From: an uncultured Clostridia bacterium
GTDB taxonomy: Bacteria > Bacillota > Clostridia > TANB77 > CAG-508
Reading direction: 5' to 3'
DNA: 44,793 nt
Assembly: GCA_947589065.1 (NCBI GenBank)
Contig: CANPZM010000009.1
Span: 1-44,793 of the forward strand
Shown: piece after piece, positions 1-8,212 of the stretch
Layout: every line of letters begins with the position of its first letter
How positions within the stretch are numbered: position 1 is the first letter of the stretch
Translations under genes and position numbers: made by a program
The notes under the pieces: model-generated
Told to the model about the DNA's origin: nothing
Database searches by the model: none
What the model saw: the letters and a program-made list of their open reading frames with translations, nothing else

Positions 1-75
1 GCATAAATAAATTTTTTTATATTATGTTTTATATCATAAGAAGTTTAAAGTTTACACAAACTTTACGATACTCTC

Positions 76-100
76 TAATGCCGAATTTTATTCGGCATTA
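76..100 (-). terminator. Hairpin after the por operon, possible terminator
   Basis: Perfect 10-bp inverted repeat (TAATGCCGAA, 5-nt loop, TTCGGCATTA) 21 nt past the porB stop. A second perfect 8-bp hairpin lies at 46-65 (TAAAGTTT/AAACTTTA). Neither is followed on the minus strand by a clear U-run, so the position fits transcript ending but a classical intrinsic terminator is not proven. Confidence 0.4.
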
Positions 101-120
101 TTAATGTCTAATGTTGATTT

Positions 121-1080
121 TTAGTTTTCTTCTTTATTTGTCATTTCTTCTAAGTCGATTAGTTCTTGCCAACGTCTATCAACTTCTTCTTGAAATTCTT
201 TTATCATCCATTCATTTCCTGGTTTAAACATGTGTTTAAATCTTTTTTGTGGTTTCAAAAATTCTTCAATTGGAAGTTTTTTAGCTGGTTTATATGTTAT
301 ATAATATTTGCCATCTACAACTTCATATAATGGCCAATAGCATGTATCTGCTGCTAATTTATTAATTATCATTAAGTCTTCTGTGTTATAACCCCATCCT
401 CTTGGGCATGGTGCTAATACATTTAAGAATGCTGGTCCTTTTGTATAAATTGCTTTTTCTGCTTTTTCATATAGGTCTTTAAAGTTTGTCATTGCAAGTG
501 TTTGTGCTGCATATGGTATATGATGACCTACCATGATTTTTGTTAAATCTTTTCTATTTTGCATTTTTCCTGGTATAACTGTTCCAGCAGGTGATGTTGT
601 TGTATCAGCAAATTTTGGTGTTGCTGAAGAACGTTGAATACCTGTGTTCATATATGCTCCATTGTCATAACATACATATACCATGTCATGACCTCTTTCC
701 ATTGCACCTGAAAGTGATTGTAATCCTATATCATATGTTCCACCATCACCACCGAAAGCAATGAATTTTGTTTCTTTTCCTTCTGGAAGTTTTCCTTGTG
801 CTTTCATTGATTGATATGCAGCTTCTGCTCCGGAAATAGTTGCCCCAGCACATTCAAATGCTGTATGGATATATGAATCTTTCCAAGCTGTGTAAGGATA
901 AATGAAAGTTGATACTTCCATACATCCTGTTGCATTTCCAATTACTGCATGATCTTCTGGTTTTAATGCTCTTAATATCATTCTGGCAACAGCTGGTGCT
1001 CCACAACCTGCACACATTCTGTGACCTGATGTTAATCTTGAAGGTTTATTTGCTATAACTTCTTGTAAATTATATGGCAT
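121..1080 (-). CDS. porB: Pyruvate:ferredoxin oxidoreductase, beta subunit (PorB)
   Basis: The 319-residue beta subunit of a 2-oxoacid:ferredoxin oxidoreductase holds thiamine diphosphate. The family's N-terminal cysteine pair is visible in MCAGCGAPA (about residues 22-30), and the TPP/Mg site in GDGGTYDIG with the downstream N of CYDNGAYMNTG. Length is normal for a separate PorB chain. Its start overlaps the stop of porA by one base, and it is last of porC-porD-porA-porB, so the four are almost certainly cotranscribed. The enzyme oxidises pyruvate to acetyl-CoA and CO2 and reduces ferredoxin in the cytoplasm. Pyruvate is inferred as substrate from the subunit order and PorA similarity; another 2-oxoacid is possible. 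Confidence 0.93.
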   Translation of the reverse strand: MPYNLQEVIANKPSRLTSGHRMCAGCGAPAVARMILRALKPEDHAVIGNATGCMEVSTFIYPYTAWKDSYIHTAFECAGATISGAEAAYQSMKAQGKLPEGKETKFIAFGGDGGTYDIGLQSLSGAMERGHDMVYVCYDNGAYMNTGIQRSSATPKFADTTTSPAGTVIPGKMQNRKDLTKIMVGHHIPYAAQTLAMTNFKDLYEKAEKAIYTKGPAFLNVLAPCPRGWGYNTEDLMIINKLAADTCYWPLYEVVDGKYYITYKPAKKLPIEEFLKPQKRFKHMFKPGNEWMIKEFQEEVDRRWQELIDLEEMTNKEEN

Positions 1081-2267
1081 TATTTATCCCCCCTTAAACC
1101 TAAATATCTATAAGGATTATCTAATTTTTTAGAATTATCTATTTCCATTAAATCATCATATACTGATTTTATATCTTTAGATGTTGTATCTCTACCACCA
1201 ATTCCATATACATAGTTTACTGCTGGAATTGTTAGTTTTTCATTGTACATTGCTGATACAACGTCTTCATATAATGCACCACCTTGTCCATTTAATGAAT
1301 CAGCTTTATCTAATATTGCAACTACCTTTGCTTTTGATAAGGCTTTTGATATTTCTTCTCCTGGGAAAGGTCTAAATACTCTAACTTTTAGTAATCCTGC
1401 TTTTACTCCATTTTCTCTAAGTTGATCTACTGTTTGCTTTACTGTTCCTGCAGTAGAGTTCATACAAACAATAACGTATTCTGCATCATCTAATTTATAT
1501 TCTTCAAATAGTCCATATTTTCTTCCTGTCATTTTTTCGAATTCTTCAGATACTTCAAGTATTACTTTTTTGGCATTTTTCATTGCTATTGCTTGTTGTG
1601 CTTTATGCTCAAATAGGTAGCTTTGTAAATCTAATGGACCCATTGCCATTGGATTTTTATCATCTAATAAATAATGTTTTGGTGTATATTTACCTACGAA
1701 AGCTTTTACTTTTTCATCTTCGATTAATTCAATGTTTTCAATAGAATGTGATGTTATAAAACCATCTTGACATACCATTAATGGCAATAAAACATCTTCA
1801 TGTTCAGCAATTCTATTTGCCATAATTACATTGTCATATGCTTCTTGATTGTTTTCAGAGAATAATTGTATCCAACCACTATCTCTTGCTCCCATTGCAT
1901 CTGAATGGTCATTATGAATGTTTAATGGCCCTGATACAGCTCTATTTACTAGAGACATTACTATAGGTAATCTTAAGCTTGATGCAATATAAATCATTTC
2001 CCACATTAGTGATAAACCATTTGCTGATGTTGCTGTCATTGTTCTTCCACCAGCAGCTTCTGAACCTATGCAAGCACTCATAGCACTATGTTCACTTTCA
2101 ACTGCAACAAAGTTTGTATCAACTTGTCCATTGCTTACGAATGTTGAAAAATATTGTGGTATTTCTGTTGATGGTGTAATAGGAAATGCTGCTACAACGT
2201 CTGGATTAATTTGTTTCATTGCAATTGCAACTGCTTCATTTCCACTTAATCTTTCACGAATTCCCAT
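1080..2267 (-). CDS. porA: Pyruvate:ferredoxin oxidoreductase, alpha subunit (PorA)
   Basis: 395 residues, the usual PorA length. The N-terminal pyrimidine-binding domain begins with GNEAVAIAMKQINPDVVAAF and carries the PITPSTEI motif and ESEHSAM, typical of this family. The C-terminal third (from about residue 255, YVIVCMNSTAGT) is the Rossmann-like transketolase C-terminal domain. It pairs with PorB to form the TPP site. A strong AGGAGG sits before ATG; the gene begins 3 nt after the porD stop and overlaps porB by one base, indicating translational coupling. Assignment to pyruvate rather than 2-oxoisovalerate is inference. Confidence 0.93.
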   Translation of the reverse strand: MGIRERLSGNEAVAIAMKQINPDVVAAFPITPSTEIPQYFSTFVSNGQVDTNFVAVESEHSAMSACIGSEAAGGRTMTATSANGLSLMWEMIYIASSLRLPIVMSLVNRAVSGPLNIHNDHSDAMGARDSGWIQLFSENNQEAYDNVIMANRIAEHEDVLLPLMVCQDGFITSHSIENIELIEDEKVKAFVGKYTPKHYLLDDKNPMAMGPLDLQSYLFEHKAQQAIAMKNAKKVILEVSEEFEKMTGRKYGLFEEYKLDDAEYVIVCMNSTAGTVKQTVDQLRENGVKAGLLKVRVFRPFPGEEISKALSKAKVVAILDKADSLNGQGGALYEDVVSAMYNEKLTIPAVNYVYGIGGRDTTSKDIKSVYDDLMEIDNSKKLDNPYRYLGLRGDK

Positions 2268-2270
2268 TTA

Positions 2271-2564
2271 TTAATCCTCCTTTTCTATTGCCTTAAAAGG
2301 ACATACTTTTGCACATACCATACATCCTTTACAAGCATCATAATTAAAATCAGTTCTTTTTTTATCTTTTGTAACAGGTATTGCATCATCTGGGCATACA
2401 GGCCAACATAATCCACATTGTTTACATTTTTCTGGGATCCATACTGGTTTTTGACTGCGCCAATCACCTGTTTTGAATTCCTTAGCATTTCCTGCTTCAT
2501 AGATGTTTCCACCTATTGTTAGGTCTTGGTAAGGAGTCTTTGGAGTTATTTTGTTTTCAGACAT
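2271..2564 (-). CDS. porD: Pyruvate:ferredoxin oxidoreductase, delta (ferredoxin) subunit (PorD)
   Basis: 97-residue 2[4Fe-4S] polyferredoxin subunit that passes electrons from the TPP centre to ferredoxin. Two CxxCxxCxxxCP clusters are visible: CKQCGLCWPVCP and CKGCMVCAKVCP. The ATG at 2564 is chosen because AAGGAAG lies 7 nt upstream; the longer frame from 2597 would run into the end of porC and has no ribosome site. Only 16 nt separate it from porC and 3 nt from porA. Order gamma-delta-alpha-beta is the same as in Thermotoga and archaeal POR operons. Confidence 0.93.
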   Translation of the reverse strand: MSENKITPKTPYQDLTIGGNIYEAGNAKEFKTGDWRSQKPVWIPEKCKQCGLCWPVCPDDAIPVTKDKKRTDFNYDACKGCMVCAKVCPFKAIEKED

Positions 2565-2580
2565 AATAAAATCTTCCTTT

Positions 2581-3162
2581 CTATTTAACTTTTTCAACTT
2601 CTTTTAAAGCCATTTCTAAGGCTTTCATGTTTCCTTCAATAACTTCTGGCTTTTTTGCAAATTTATGCTTGAAAGAACCAATCATATCATTTAAAAATTC
2701 TTCGTCTGACATTATTCCTGATACTTTAACTATTGCTGCAAGCATTGGTGTATTAGGAAAATATTTGCCTAATGTTTCAATTGATATTTTTCTTGCATCG
2801 ATTTTATATATAGATCCTTCATAATCTTTTAGCACATTTTTTAAATATTCGTTATCTTTTGTGGTGTTAATTACGATAGCACCTGTAGATTTTAGACCAC
2901 TTGCAACATCAACAACTTCTAGTAATGTATCATCTACTACTACTACATAATCTGGTTCATATATGTTGCTATGTATTGTTATTGGTTCTGTACTGATTCT
3001 GTTGTATGCAGTAATTGGTGCTCCCATTCTTTCAGGTCCATATTCAGGAAATCCTTGAATATATTTTCCTGTGTTAAATGCAGCATCTGCAAGTAAAAGT
3101 GATGCTGTTTTTGCACCTTGACCACCTCTACCATGCCATCTGATTTCAATTAAGTTTTGCAT
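2581..3162 (-). CDS. porC: Pyruvate:ferredoxin oxidoreductase, gamma subunit (PorC)
   Basis: 193 residues, full length for the gamma subunit. The N-terminus IRWHGRGGQGAKTA is the family signature, followed by FPEYGPERMGAPI. It is the first gene of the por operon, with AAAGGAGG spaced about 8 nt from ATG. Promoter and operator-like elements lie directly upstream at 3196-3232. Many Clostridia instead use a single fused PFOR chain; the split four-chain form here is notable but well known. Substrate is inferred as pyruvate. Confidence 0.92.
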   Translation of the reverse strand: MQNLIEIRWHGRGGQGAKTASLLLADAAFNTGKYIQGFPEYGPERMGAPITAYNRISTEPITIHSNIYEPDYVVVVDDTLLEVVDVASGLKSTGAIVINTTKDNEYLKNVLKDYEGSIYKIDARKISIETLGKYFPNTPMLAAIVKVSGIMSDEEFLNDMIGSFKHKFAKKPEVIEGNMKALEMALKEVEKVK

Positions 3163-3195
3163 ATATTGTATCCTCCTTTATAAATGATATATTAA

Positions 3196-3232
3196 TATTT
3201 AGTAATATATACTAAATAAATATAAACGTAAA
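3196..3232 (-). promoter_or_regulatory. por operon promoter with a palindrome centred on the -10 box
   Basis: Reading the minus strand: -35 TTTACG (3227-3232), 17-bp spacer, -10 TATATT (3204-3209). A perfect 9-bp inverted repeat, TATTTAGTA-N5-TACTAAATA (3196-3218), is centred exactly on the -10 box, the layout of a repressor operator. The regulator is not identified; the repeat does not match the Rex consensus (TTGTTAA-N4-TTAACAA). Confidence 0.55.
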
Positions 3233-3235
3233 ATT

Positions 3236-4018
3236 TTATCTGCCAATCATACTTAAGGTGAACTCATATCCTTCACCATTTGTACATGTTATTACGGCAG
3301 AGCGATATTTTTCAGTACCGTTTTCAACAGTAGTTGTATTTACTTCTTTTACTTCTGGAATATCTTGAATAAATCCATCAACACTGAAACTTCCATATGT
3401 ATATGCCTTTTCAATGTCAACATAGTATAGTTTTCCAGATTCTCCTAATAGTAATAAGATAGGATAATCATAATTGTCTATTGAAAAATAAATTTCTGTT
3501 TTTATATTTTCTGGTACATTATTTATTTGATATTCGTATCCTACTTTTATGTCAGAATTATTATTTAATAGTTTTTCAGAATCAGGTCCAATTAATATTC
3601 TTACTTCATTATTACCTTTAGGATTTAAAGTTACAAAATATACTGATGGAACTTCTTCTATTAATGGCTCATATTTTTTTTCAGTATTATTTTGTGATTC
3701 AGGAACTGATGTTGTTTCATTGGCTGATGTACTATTTTCATTTTCTGTTTGGACAGTGTTTGTATTTTCAACTTGATTTGAATCATTATTAGAAGTAATT
3801 GTGTTTGTATCTAGATTTATAATTTTATTTGGTAGTTTAACATCAATATTGGGACCAACTTCTACTTTTATTGGAGTAGCATTATCGCTAGTTGAATTTT
3901 CTTCAACTGTTTCTATTGGGTCTTGCATTTTGAAAAATAAAAAGAAAATTGCTACGGCTATTGCTATTACTAAGATAATAAGTGATATTCGTATTATTAA
4001 TTTTTTTCGCCTACGCAT
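3236..4018 (-). CDS. Unknown membrane-anchored extracytoplasmic protein
   Basis: 260 residues, not recognised. An RRRKK start is followed by one strongly hydrophobic helix (about residues 7-29), so the protein is probably a single-pass anchor with the rest outside. Residues about 35-115 are a low-complexity N/T/S/E-rich linker; the C-terminal half (from about VPSVYFVTLNPKG) looks like a compact beta-rich domain. The start has a good site, GGGAGGTGTTAT-ATG. It has its own promoter at 4059-4087. It lies 73 nt upstream of porC on the same strand but the por genes have a separate promoter, so a functional link to POR is not implied. No lipobox cysteine is seen. Confidence 0.75.
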   Translation of the reverse strand: MRRRKKLIIRISLIILVIAIAVAIFFLFFKMQDPIETVEENSTSDNATPIKVEVGPNIDVKLPNKIINLDTNTITSNNDSNQVENTNTVQTENENSTSANETTSVPESQNNTEKKYEPLIEEVPSVYFVTLNPKGNNEVRILIGPDSEKLLNNNSDIKVGYEYQINNVPENIKTEIYFSIDNYDYPILLLLGESGKLYYVDIEKAYTYGSFSVDGFIQDIPEVKEVNTTTVENGTEKYRSAVITCTNGEGYEFTLSMIGR

Positions 4019-4058
4019 ATAACACCTCCCGAAAAATAAATTATTATTTCTATTTGCT

Positions 4059-4087
4059 ATTATATAAGAAATAAACTAATATAACAA
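4059..4087 (-). promoter_or_regulatory. Promoter of the membrane-anchored protein
   Basis: Minus strand: TTGTTA (4082-4087), 17-bp spacer, perfect TATAAT (4059-4064), then AGGAGG and ATG about 40 nt downstream. It is divergent from the minD promoter. Confidence 0.6.
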
Positions 4088-4189
4088 GAGACTTTTTTTG
4101 GTTAATTTGTATATATAAGTTAATTTAATATAATTGTAATATTTCAAATTACTTGAAATTAGGACACTACGGATAATTGACAAAATAGT

Positions 4190-4206
4190 ATTACAAAAAT
4201 ATTACA
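4190..4206 (-). promoter_or_regulatory. WalR-like direct-repeat box upstream of minD
   Basis: Plus strand ATTACA-AAAAT-ATTACA; minus strand TGTAAT-N5-TGTAAT. This is an exact match to the WalR consensus TGTWAH-N5-TGTWAH (established for B. subtilis). It ends 7 bp before the -35 box of minD. The orientation is opposite to the promoter, and other OmpR-family regulators such as PhoP use similar repeats, so the regulator identity is inferred. Confidence 0.5.
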
Positions 4207-4213
4207 AATTTCA

Positions 4214-4242
4214 TTGACTTTTTTTTTAAAAGAATATAAGAT
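4214..4242 (+). promoter_or_regulatory. minD promoter
   Basis: TTGACT (4214-4219), 17-bp spacer, TAAGAT (4237-4242), about 50 nt before the minD start. No terminator is seen through minD-minE-rodA, so it probably drives all three. Confidence 0.55.
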
Positions 4243-4293
4243 ATATAAAGTAAAACAGAAACAAGTTATTTATTTTTAGTCAAGGAGGATTTT

Positions 4294-5088
4294 ATGGGAG
4301 AAGTTATAGTAATAACATCTGGTAAGGGTGGAGTTGGTAAAACTACAACAACAGCTAATTTGGGTTCTGCACTTGCTTTAGCCGGTAAGAAAGTTGCTTT
4401 AATTGATACAGATATTGGTTTGAGAAACTTAGACGTTGTTATGGGACTAGAAAATAGAATAGTATATGACATTGTTGATGTTGTTGAAGAAAAATGTAAA
4501 GTTAGACAAGCACTTATAAAAGATAAACGTTTTAAGGAATTATTTTTATTACCTGCTGCACAAACAAGAGATAAATCTGCGGTTAATGAAAAGCAAATGA
4601 AGGACTTAATTTCTAAATTGAAGGAAGAGTTTGAATATATTTTAATTGATTGTCCTGCTGGAATAGAACAGGGTTTTAAAAATGCAATTGTTGGTGCTGA
4701 TAGAGCGATAGTTGTTACAACTGCTGAAATTTCTGCCATTAGGGATGCTGATAGAATTATAGGACTGTTAGAATCTTCCGACATAAAAAATCCAGAGTTA
4801 ATTGTTAATAGATTGCGTCCAACGATGGTTAAAAAGGGTGAAATGATGGACGTTGATGATATAGTTGACTTATTATCAATTGATTTGATTGGTGTTGTTC
4901 CAGATGACGAATATATTATTACTCAAACTAATAAAGGTGAACCTGTTATTTCAAATAAGAAGGCACCTTCTGGAAAGGCTTATATTGAAATTTCAAGGAG
5001 AATTTTAGGTGAAAATATCGAGGTAAGTGTACCTGGAAAGGAAACTGGCTTTTTTGCCAAGTTAAAAAGAATGTTTAGCAAAAAATAG
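4294..5088 (+). CDS. minD: Septum site-determining ATPase MinD
   Basis: 264-residue ParA/MinD-type ATPase that positions the division site by membrane cycling with MinE. The deviant Walker A motif is KGGVGKTTTTANLG near the N-terminus, switch I region is DTDIGLRNLDVVMGLENR, and the Walker B region is YILIDCPAGIEQGFKNAI. The C-terminus FFAKLKRMFSKK is a typical amphipathic membrane-targeting helix. Start follows CAAGGAGG by 6 nt. minE follows after 21 nt. No minC is in the window; in many Clostridia minC and mreBCD precede minD, so they are presumably elsewhere or lost. Confidence 0.96.
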   Translation: MGEVIVITSGKGGVGKTTTTANLGSALALAGKKVALIDTDIGLRNLDVVMGLENRIVYDIVDVVEEKCKVRQALIKDKRFKELFLLPAAQTRDKSAVNEKQMKDLISKLKEEFEYILIDCPAGIEQGFKNAIVGADRAIVVTTAEISAIRDADRIIGLLESSDIKNPELIVNRLRPTMVKKGEMMDVDDIVDLLSIDLIGVVPDDEYIITQTNKGEPVISNKKAPSGKAYIEISRRILGENIEVSVPGKETGFFAKLKRMFSKK

Positions 5089-5109
5089 AATTTTTCTGGA
5101 GGTCATAAA

Positions 5110-5718
5110 ATGTTAGAAAGTATAGCTACTTTTTTTAAAAAGATTTTTAAGCCAGGTCATGAAACTGATGAAACATCAAAAGATACTGCTAAAGAAAGAT
5201 TACATTTGGTTTTAATGCAAGATAGGGCTAATGTGTCTGCTGATTTTTTGGATTTAATGAAGCAAGAAATTATTGAAGTAATAAAAAAATATATAGATGT
5301 TGATGAAAAAGAAATAGATGTTAGATTGACAAATCAATCTAATGAAGATGGTACTAATGGTGCACCCGCTCTTTATGCTAATATTCCTATTTTGAACATT
5401 AGAAATGATGTGAAGGGTGAGAAATTAAGAGAACATAGATTAGAACAAAAGATTGAGAGTCCTGTACAAGGTGAGAATGAGAAAATAGAGAATGAACAAG
5501 AAGAACAGGAAAAGCAGGAAGAACAACATGATATTGATGAAATTAATTCAATGGTAGAAAATGATGACGAAGATGATGAAGAGGATGTTGAAACTGTTGT
5601 AGAAGTTATTGAAGATAATCAGGATAATTCAGAGATACAAAATGAAAAAAATGCAAGTGTTGAAGAAGACAATATTGCAAATGAAGAAGAAAAAACTGAA
5701 CAAAAATCTGAAAATTAG
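5110..5718 (+). CDS. minE: MinE with a long acidic C-terminal extension
   Basis: Residues 1-95 are a recognisable MinE: an N-terminal amphipathic helix (MLESIATFFKKIF), the MinD-contact helix with AKERLHLVLMQDRAN, then the dimerising domain with VRLTNQ and ANIPI. MinE normally ends near 85-95 residues, but here the frame continues to 202 with a tail dominated by E, D, N and Q (for example MVENDDEDDEEDVE). The tail is predicted disordered and has no recognised domain. The gene sits between minD and rodA, 21 nt after minD, with GGAGG before ATG. MinE role is firm; tail function is unknown. Confidence 0.9.
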   Translation: MLESIATFFKKIFKPGHETDETSKDTAKERLHLVLMQDRANVSADFLDLMKQEIIEVIKKYIDVDEKEIDVRLTNQSNEDGTNGAPALYANIPILNIRNDVKGEKLREHRLEQKIESPVQGENEKIENEQEEQEKQEEQHDIDEINSMVENDDEDDEEDVETVVEVIEDNQDNSEIQNEKNASVEEDNIANEEEKTEQKSEN

Positions 5719-5775
5719 ATATTAAAGTTATTGATACTTGAAATTTAAATTAACTACAGATTAAGAGGTTTTTAA

Positions 5776-6879
5776 ATGAGAAAAAAATTATTGAAGAATT
5801 TAGATTGGGGAGTGCTAATTTGTACAATATTATTATTTGGCGTTGGATTGGTTGCACTCTTTTCAACTACTCAAAATTCCGAATATGATGAATTTATAAA
5901 ACAGTTACAATGGTTTGCCTTAAGCATACCATTTTTCGTATTAGCAGTTGTTATTGATTATGATAAAATTTTAAAAATTGCACCTGCATTTTATGGGGTT
6001 TGCATATTTTTATTAATTTTAGTTTTATTTACTGCACCTATTTCAGGTGCAAGAAGCTGGTTTAATGTTGGTAATTTATCTTTTCAACCTTCTGAAGTTT
6101 CAAAAATTGCCACTATTTTGTTTATGGCATATTCGCTAAATTTATTACAAGCTAAGGGAAAAAAGGAAATTAATAAATTTTATAAATTATTTATAGTTCT
6201 TTTTATTGCTTCATTACCTATAGCTTTAATAATGATAGAACCAGATTTCGGAACTGCTACTGCATATATTTTTGCTACTATTTTTGTTTTATTTACTTCT
6301 GGAATAAATAAAAAATACATTGTAGCTGCTATTTTGTTAGTTGCTATTTTGGTACCTGTTATTTATGTTAATTTACCTGCTCATGCACTTTCTAGAATTG
6401 ATGTATATTTACATCCTGAAAAAGATCCTAGGGGTGCTGGATATAATATAATGCAATCTAAATTAGCAATTGGTGCTGGACAAATATTTGGCATGGGGTT
6501 ACTTCAAGGAAATCAAACTCAACTAGGATATTTACATCCTAAAACAACAGATTTTATTTTTTCTGCTATAGGAGAAGAAATGGGCTTTGTTGTTTCTGCT
6601 AGTATAATTATCTTATATGTTATTTTAATTACTAGAATTATTTATGTAGCTAAGACTGCTAAAGATAGTCTAGGTTCTTATATAGCTATAGGTATTGCCG
6701 GTGTATTTTGCTTCCATATGCTTGAAAATATTGGTATGACAATTGGCGTATTACCTATTACAGGTGTTCCGTTACCTTTTGTAAGTTATGGGGGAAGTTC
6801 TCTTTTGACTAATTTTATTTGTGTTGGGTTGGTTCTTAATATTAGTGCGAGAAGACAAAAAGCTATTTTTATCGAATAA
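5776..6879 (+). CDS. rodA: Peptidoglycan polymerase RodA (SEDS family)
   Basis: 367 residues with about ten membrane helices, a SEDS-family lipid II polymerase. Family motifs: GARSWFNVG with FQPSEVSKI, EPDFGTATAY, the loop with RIDVYLHPEKDPRGAGYN, FIFSAIGEEMGF, and the C-terminal TGVPLPFVSYGGSS. Placement after minD-minE is the Clostridia rodA context and favours RodA (elongation) over FtsW/SpoVE, which are close homologues. Ribosome site AAGAGG precedes ATG. Confidence 0.9.
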   Translation: MRKKLLKNLDWGVLICTILLFGVGLVALFSTTQNSEYDEFIKQLQWFALSIPFFVLAVVIDYDKILKIAPAFYGVCIFLLILVLFTAPISGARSWFNVGNLSFQPSEVSKIATILFMAYSLNLLQAKGKKEINKFYKLFIVLFIASLPIALIMIEPDFGTATAYIFATIFVLFTSGINKKYIVAAILLVAILVPVIYVNLPAHALSRIDVYLHPEKDPRGAGYNIMQSKLAIGAGQIFGMGLLQGNQTQLGYLHPKTTDFIFSAIGEEMGFVVSASIIILYVILITRIIYVAKTAKDSLGSYIAIGIAGVFCFHMLENIGMTIGVLPITGVPLPFVSYGGSSLLTNFICVGLVLNISARRQKAIFIE

Positions 6880-6982
6880 GATAGAATGTTATATTTTAAA
6901 TGAAGATATTTAAGTTTAGATTATTTTATTATGTGATATATTAAGATTTAAAGATTTATTTGTAGTAATTTAGGAGTATTTA

Positions 6983-7954
6983 ATGTTTTATCATGACTTA
7001 GAAATTGGAAATGTAAAATTGAATAACAATATTTTACTTGCTCCTATGGCGGGAGTAACTGATTTAGCTTTTAGAAAAATATGTAAAGAGTGTGGTGCGG
7101 GCTTAGTTGAATGTGAAATGGTTAGTTCTAAAGCTATTTTTTACAGGGATGATAAGACTTTAAAAATGATTAATACTGATGGAGAAAAGAGACCTGTTTC
7201 AATGCAAATTTTTGGTAATGAACCAGAAATAATGGCAGAAAGTGCTAAGTTTTTAAATGATAAAGCTGATATTATTGATATTAATATGGGTTGTCCTGCT
7301 CCAAAGGTTGTAAAAAATGGAGATGGAAGTAAGCTTTTACTCAATTTAGATTTAATTGGAGAAATTGTTTCTAAAGTGGTTAATGTTAGTAATCATCCTG
7401 TAACTGTGAAAATTAGAAAAGGTTGGGATGAAGAAAATATAGTAGCTGTAGATGTTGCAAAAATTGTTGAAAATGCTGGTGCTTCTGCAATTACTGTACA
7501 TGGAAGAACAAGAAACCAGTTTTATTCAGGTGTTGCAGATTGGGAAATTATTAAAAAAGTAAAAGAATCCGTAAATATTCCTGTTATAGGTAATGGGGAT
7601 GTAGTTGATGGAAAGACTGCAGAGATGATGATGAGAGAAACTGGTGCTGATGGAGTTATGGTTGGACGTGCTACTTTGGGAAATCCTTGGATTTTTGAAG
7701 AAATTTCTGCATTTTTGCAAGCTAAAGAATGGTGTCCACCATCTAAAGAAGAAATTTTGAATACTATTTTAAAACATTATGAACTTGTTTGTTTGGAAAA
7801 AGGTGAATATACCGCTGTTAGAGAAATGAGAAAGCATATTGCATGGTATATTAAGGGAATGAAGGATGCAAGTAAAATTAGAAATGAGATTAATTTGCTA
7901 GATGATATGAATGACGTAATTAATAAATTGAAAATGTATTTTTTGAGTATTTAA
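6983..7954 (+). CDS. dusB: tRNA-dihydrouridine synthase (DusB-like)
   Basis: 323-residue FMN enzyme that reduces uridine to dihydrouridine in tRNA. The TIM-barrel start is LAPMAGVTDLAFR; the catalytic cysteine is in DINMGCPAPKV; the phosphate/FMN region includes ITVHGRTRNQFYSG, PVIGNGDV and DGVMVGRATLGNPWIF; the C-terminal helical domain follows. The start has a good AGGAG. It follows rodA by 103 nt with no visible terminator. Subclass is assigned by similarity of motifs; which uridine is modified cannot be told from sequence. Confidence 0.93.
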   Translation: MFYHDLEIGNVKLNNNILLAPMAGVTDLAFRKICKECGAGLVECEMVSSKAIFYRDDKTLKMINTDGEKRPVSMQIFGNEPEIMAESAKFLNDKADIIDINMGCPAPKVVKNGDGSKLLLNLDLIGEIVSKVVNVSNHPVTVKIRKGWDEENIVAVDVAKIVENAGASAITVHGRTRNQFYSGVADWEIIKKVKESVNIPVIGNGDVVDGKTAEMMMRETGADGVMVGRATLGNPWIFEEISAFLQAKEWCPPSKEEILNTILKHYELVCLEKGEYTAVREMRKHIAWYIKGMKDASKIRNEINLLDDMNDVINKLKMYFLSI

Positions 7955-8095
7955 TTTTGAAATATATTGAATTACTTTACATAAAGTATTTAACATTTTA
8001 ATTATGCGTAAAAAAATTTAAAAAAATAATATTTTTCTGTCACTTTTTGTTGATTTTTAGAAAAAAGTGTTATATATTAGTAACTGATTTACATT

Positions 8096-8123
8096 GTTAC
8101 AAAACGATTACAGAACGATTACA
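8096..8123 (-). promoter_or_regulatory. Triple WalR-like direct repeat upstream of ftsA
   Basis: Plus strand GTTACA-N5-ATTACA-N5-ATTACA; minus strand TGTAAT-N5-TGTAAT-N5-TGTAAC, all three hexamers fitting TGTWAH with exact 11-bp spacing. The core is a tandem 11-mer AACGATTACAG (8103-8113, 8114-8124). It ends 18 bp before the -35 box, exactly one helical turn further than the matching element of minD. Confidence 0.55.
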
Positions 8124-8141
8124 GAAACGTGACGATTTCTA

Positions 8142-8170
8142 TTGACTTTTTTGGGAAAATGTAATATTCT
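8142..8170 (+). promoter_or_regulatory. ftsA(Z) promoter
   Basis: TTGACT (8142-8147), 17-bp spacer, TATTCT (8165-8170). This gives a leader of about 210 nt before ftsA. Confidence 0.5.
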
Positions 8171-8212
8171 TAAACATATGAATAAATTGAAATGTAACAT
8201 TTTTTAAAACTA

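Noticed and set aside
121..3162. The four-subunit POR as a novel enzyme system
   Set aside because: Subunit set, order and motifs are those of well-known four-chain pyruvate oxidoreductases; only its regulation looks unusual.
4266..4784. 172-codon minus-strand frame over minD
   Set aside because: Antisense shadow of a certain minD gene; low-complexity product.
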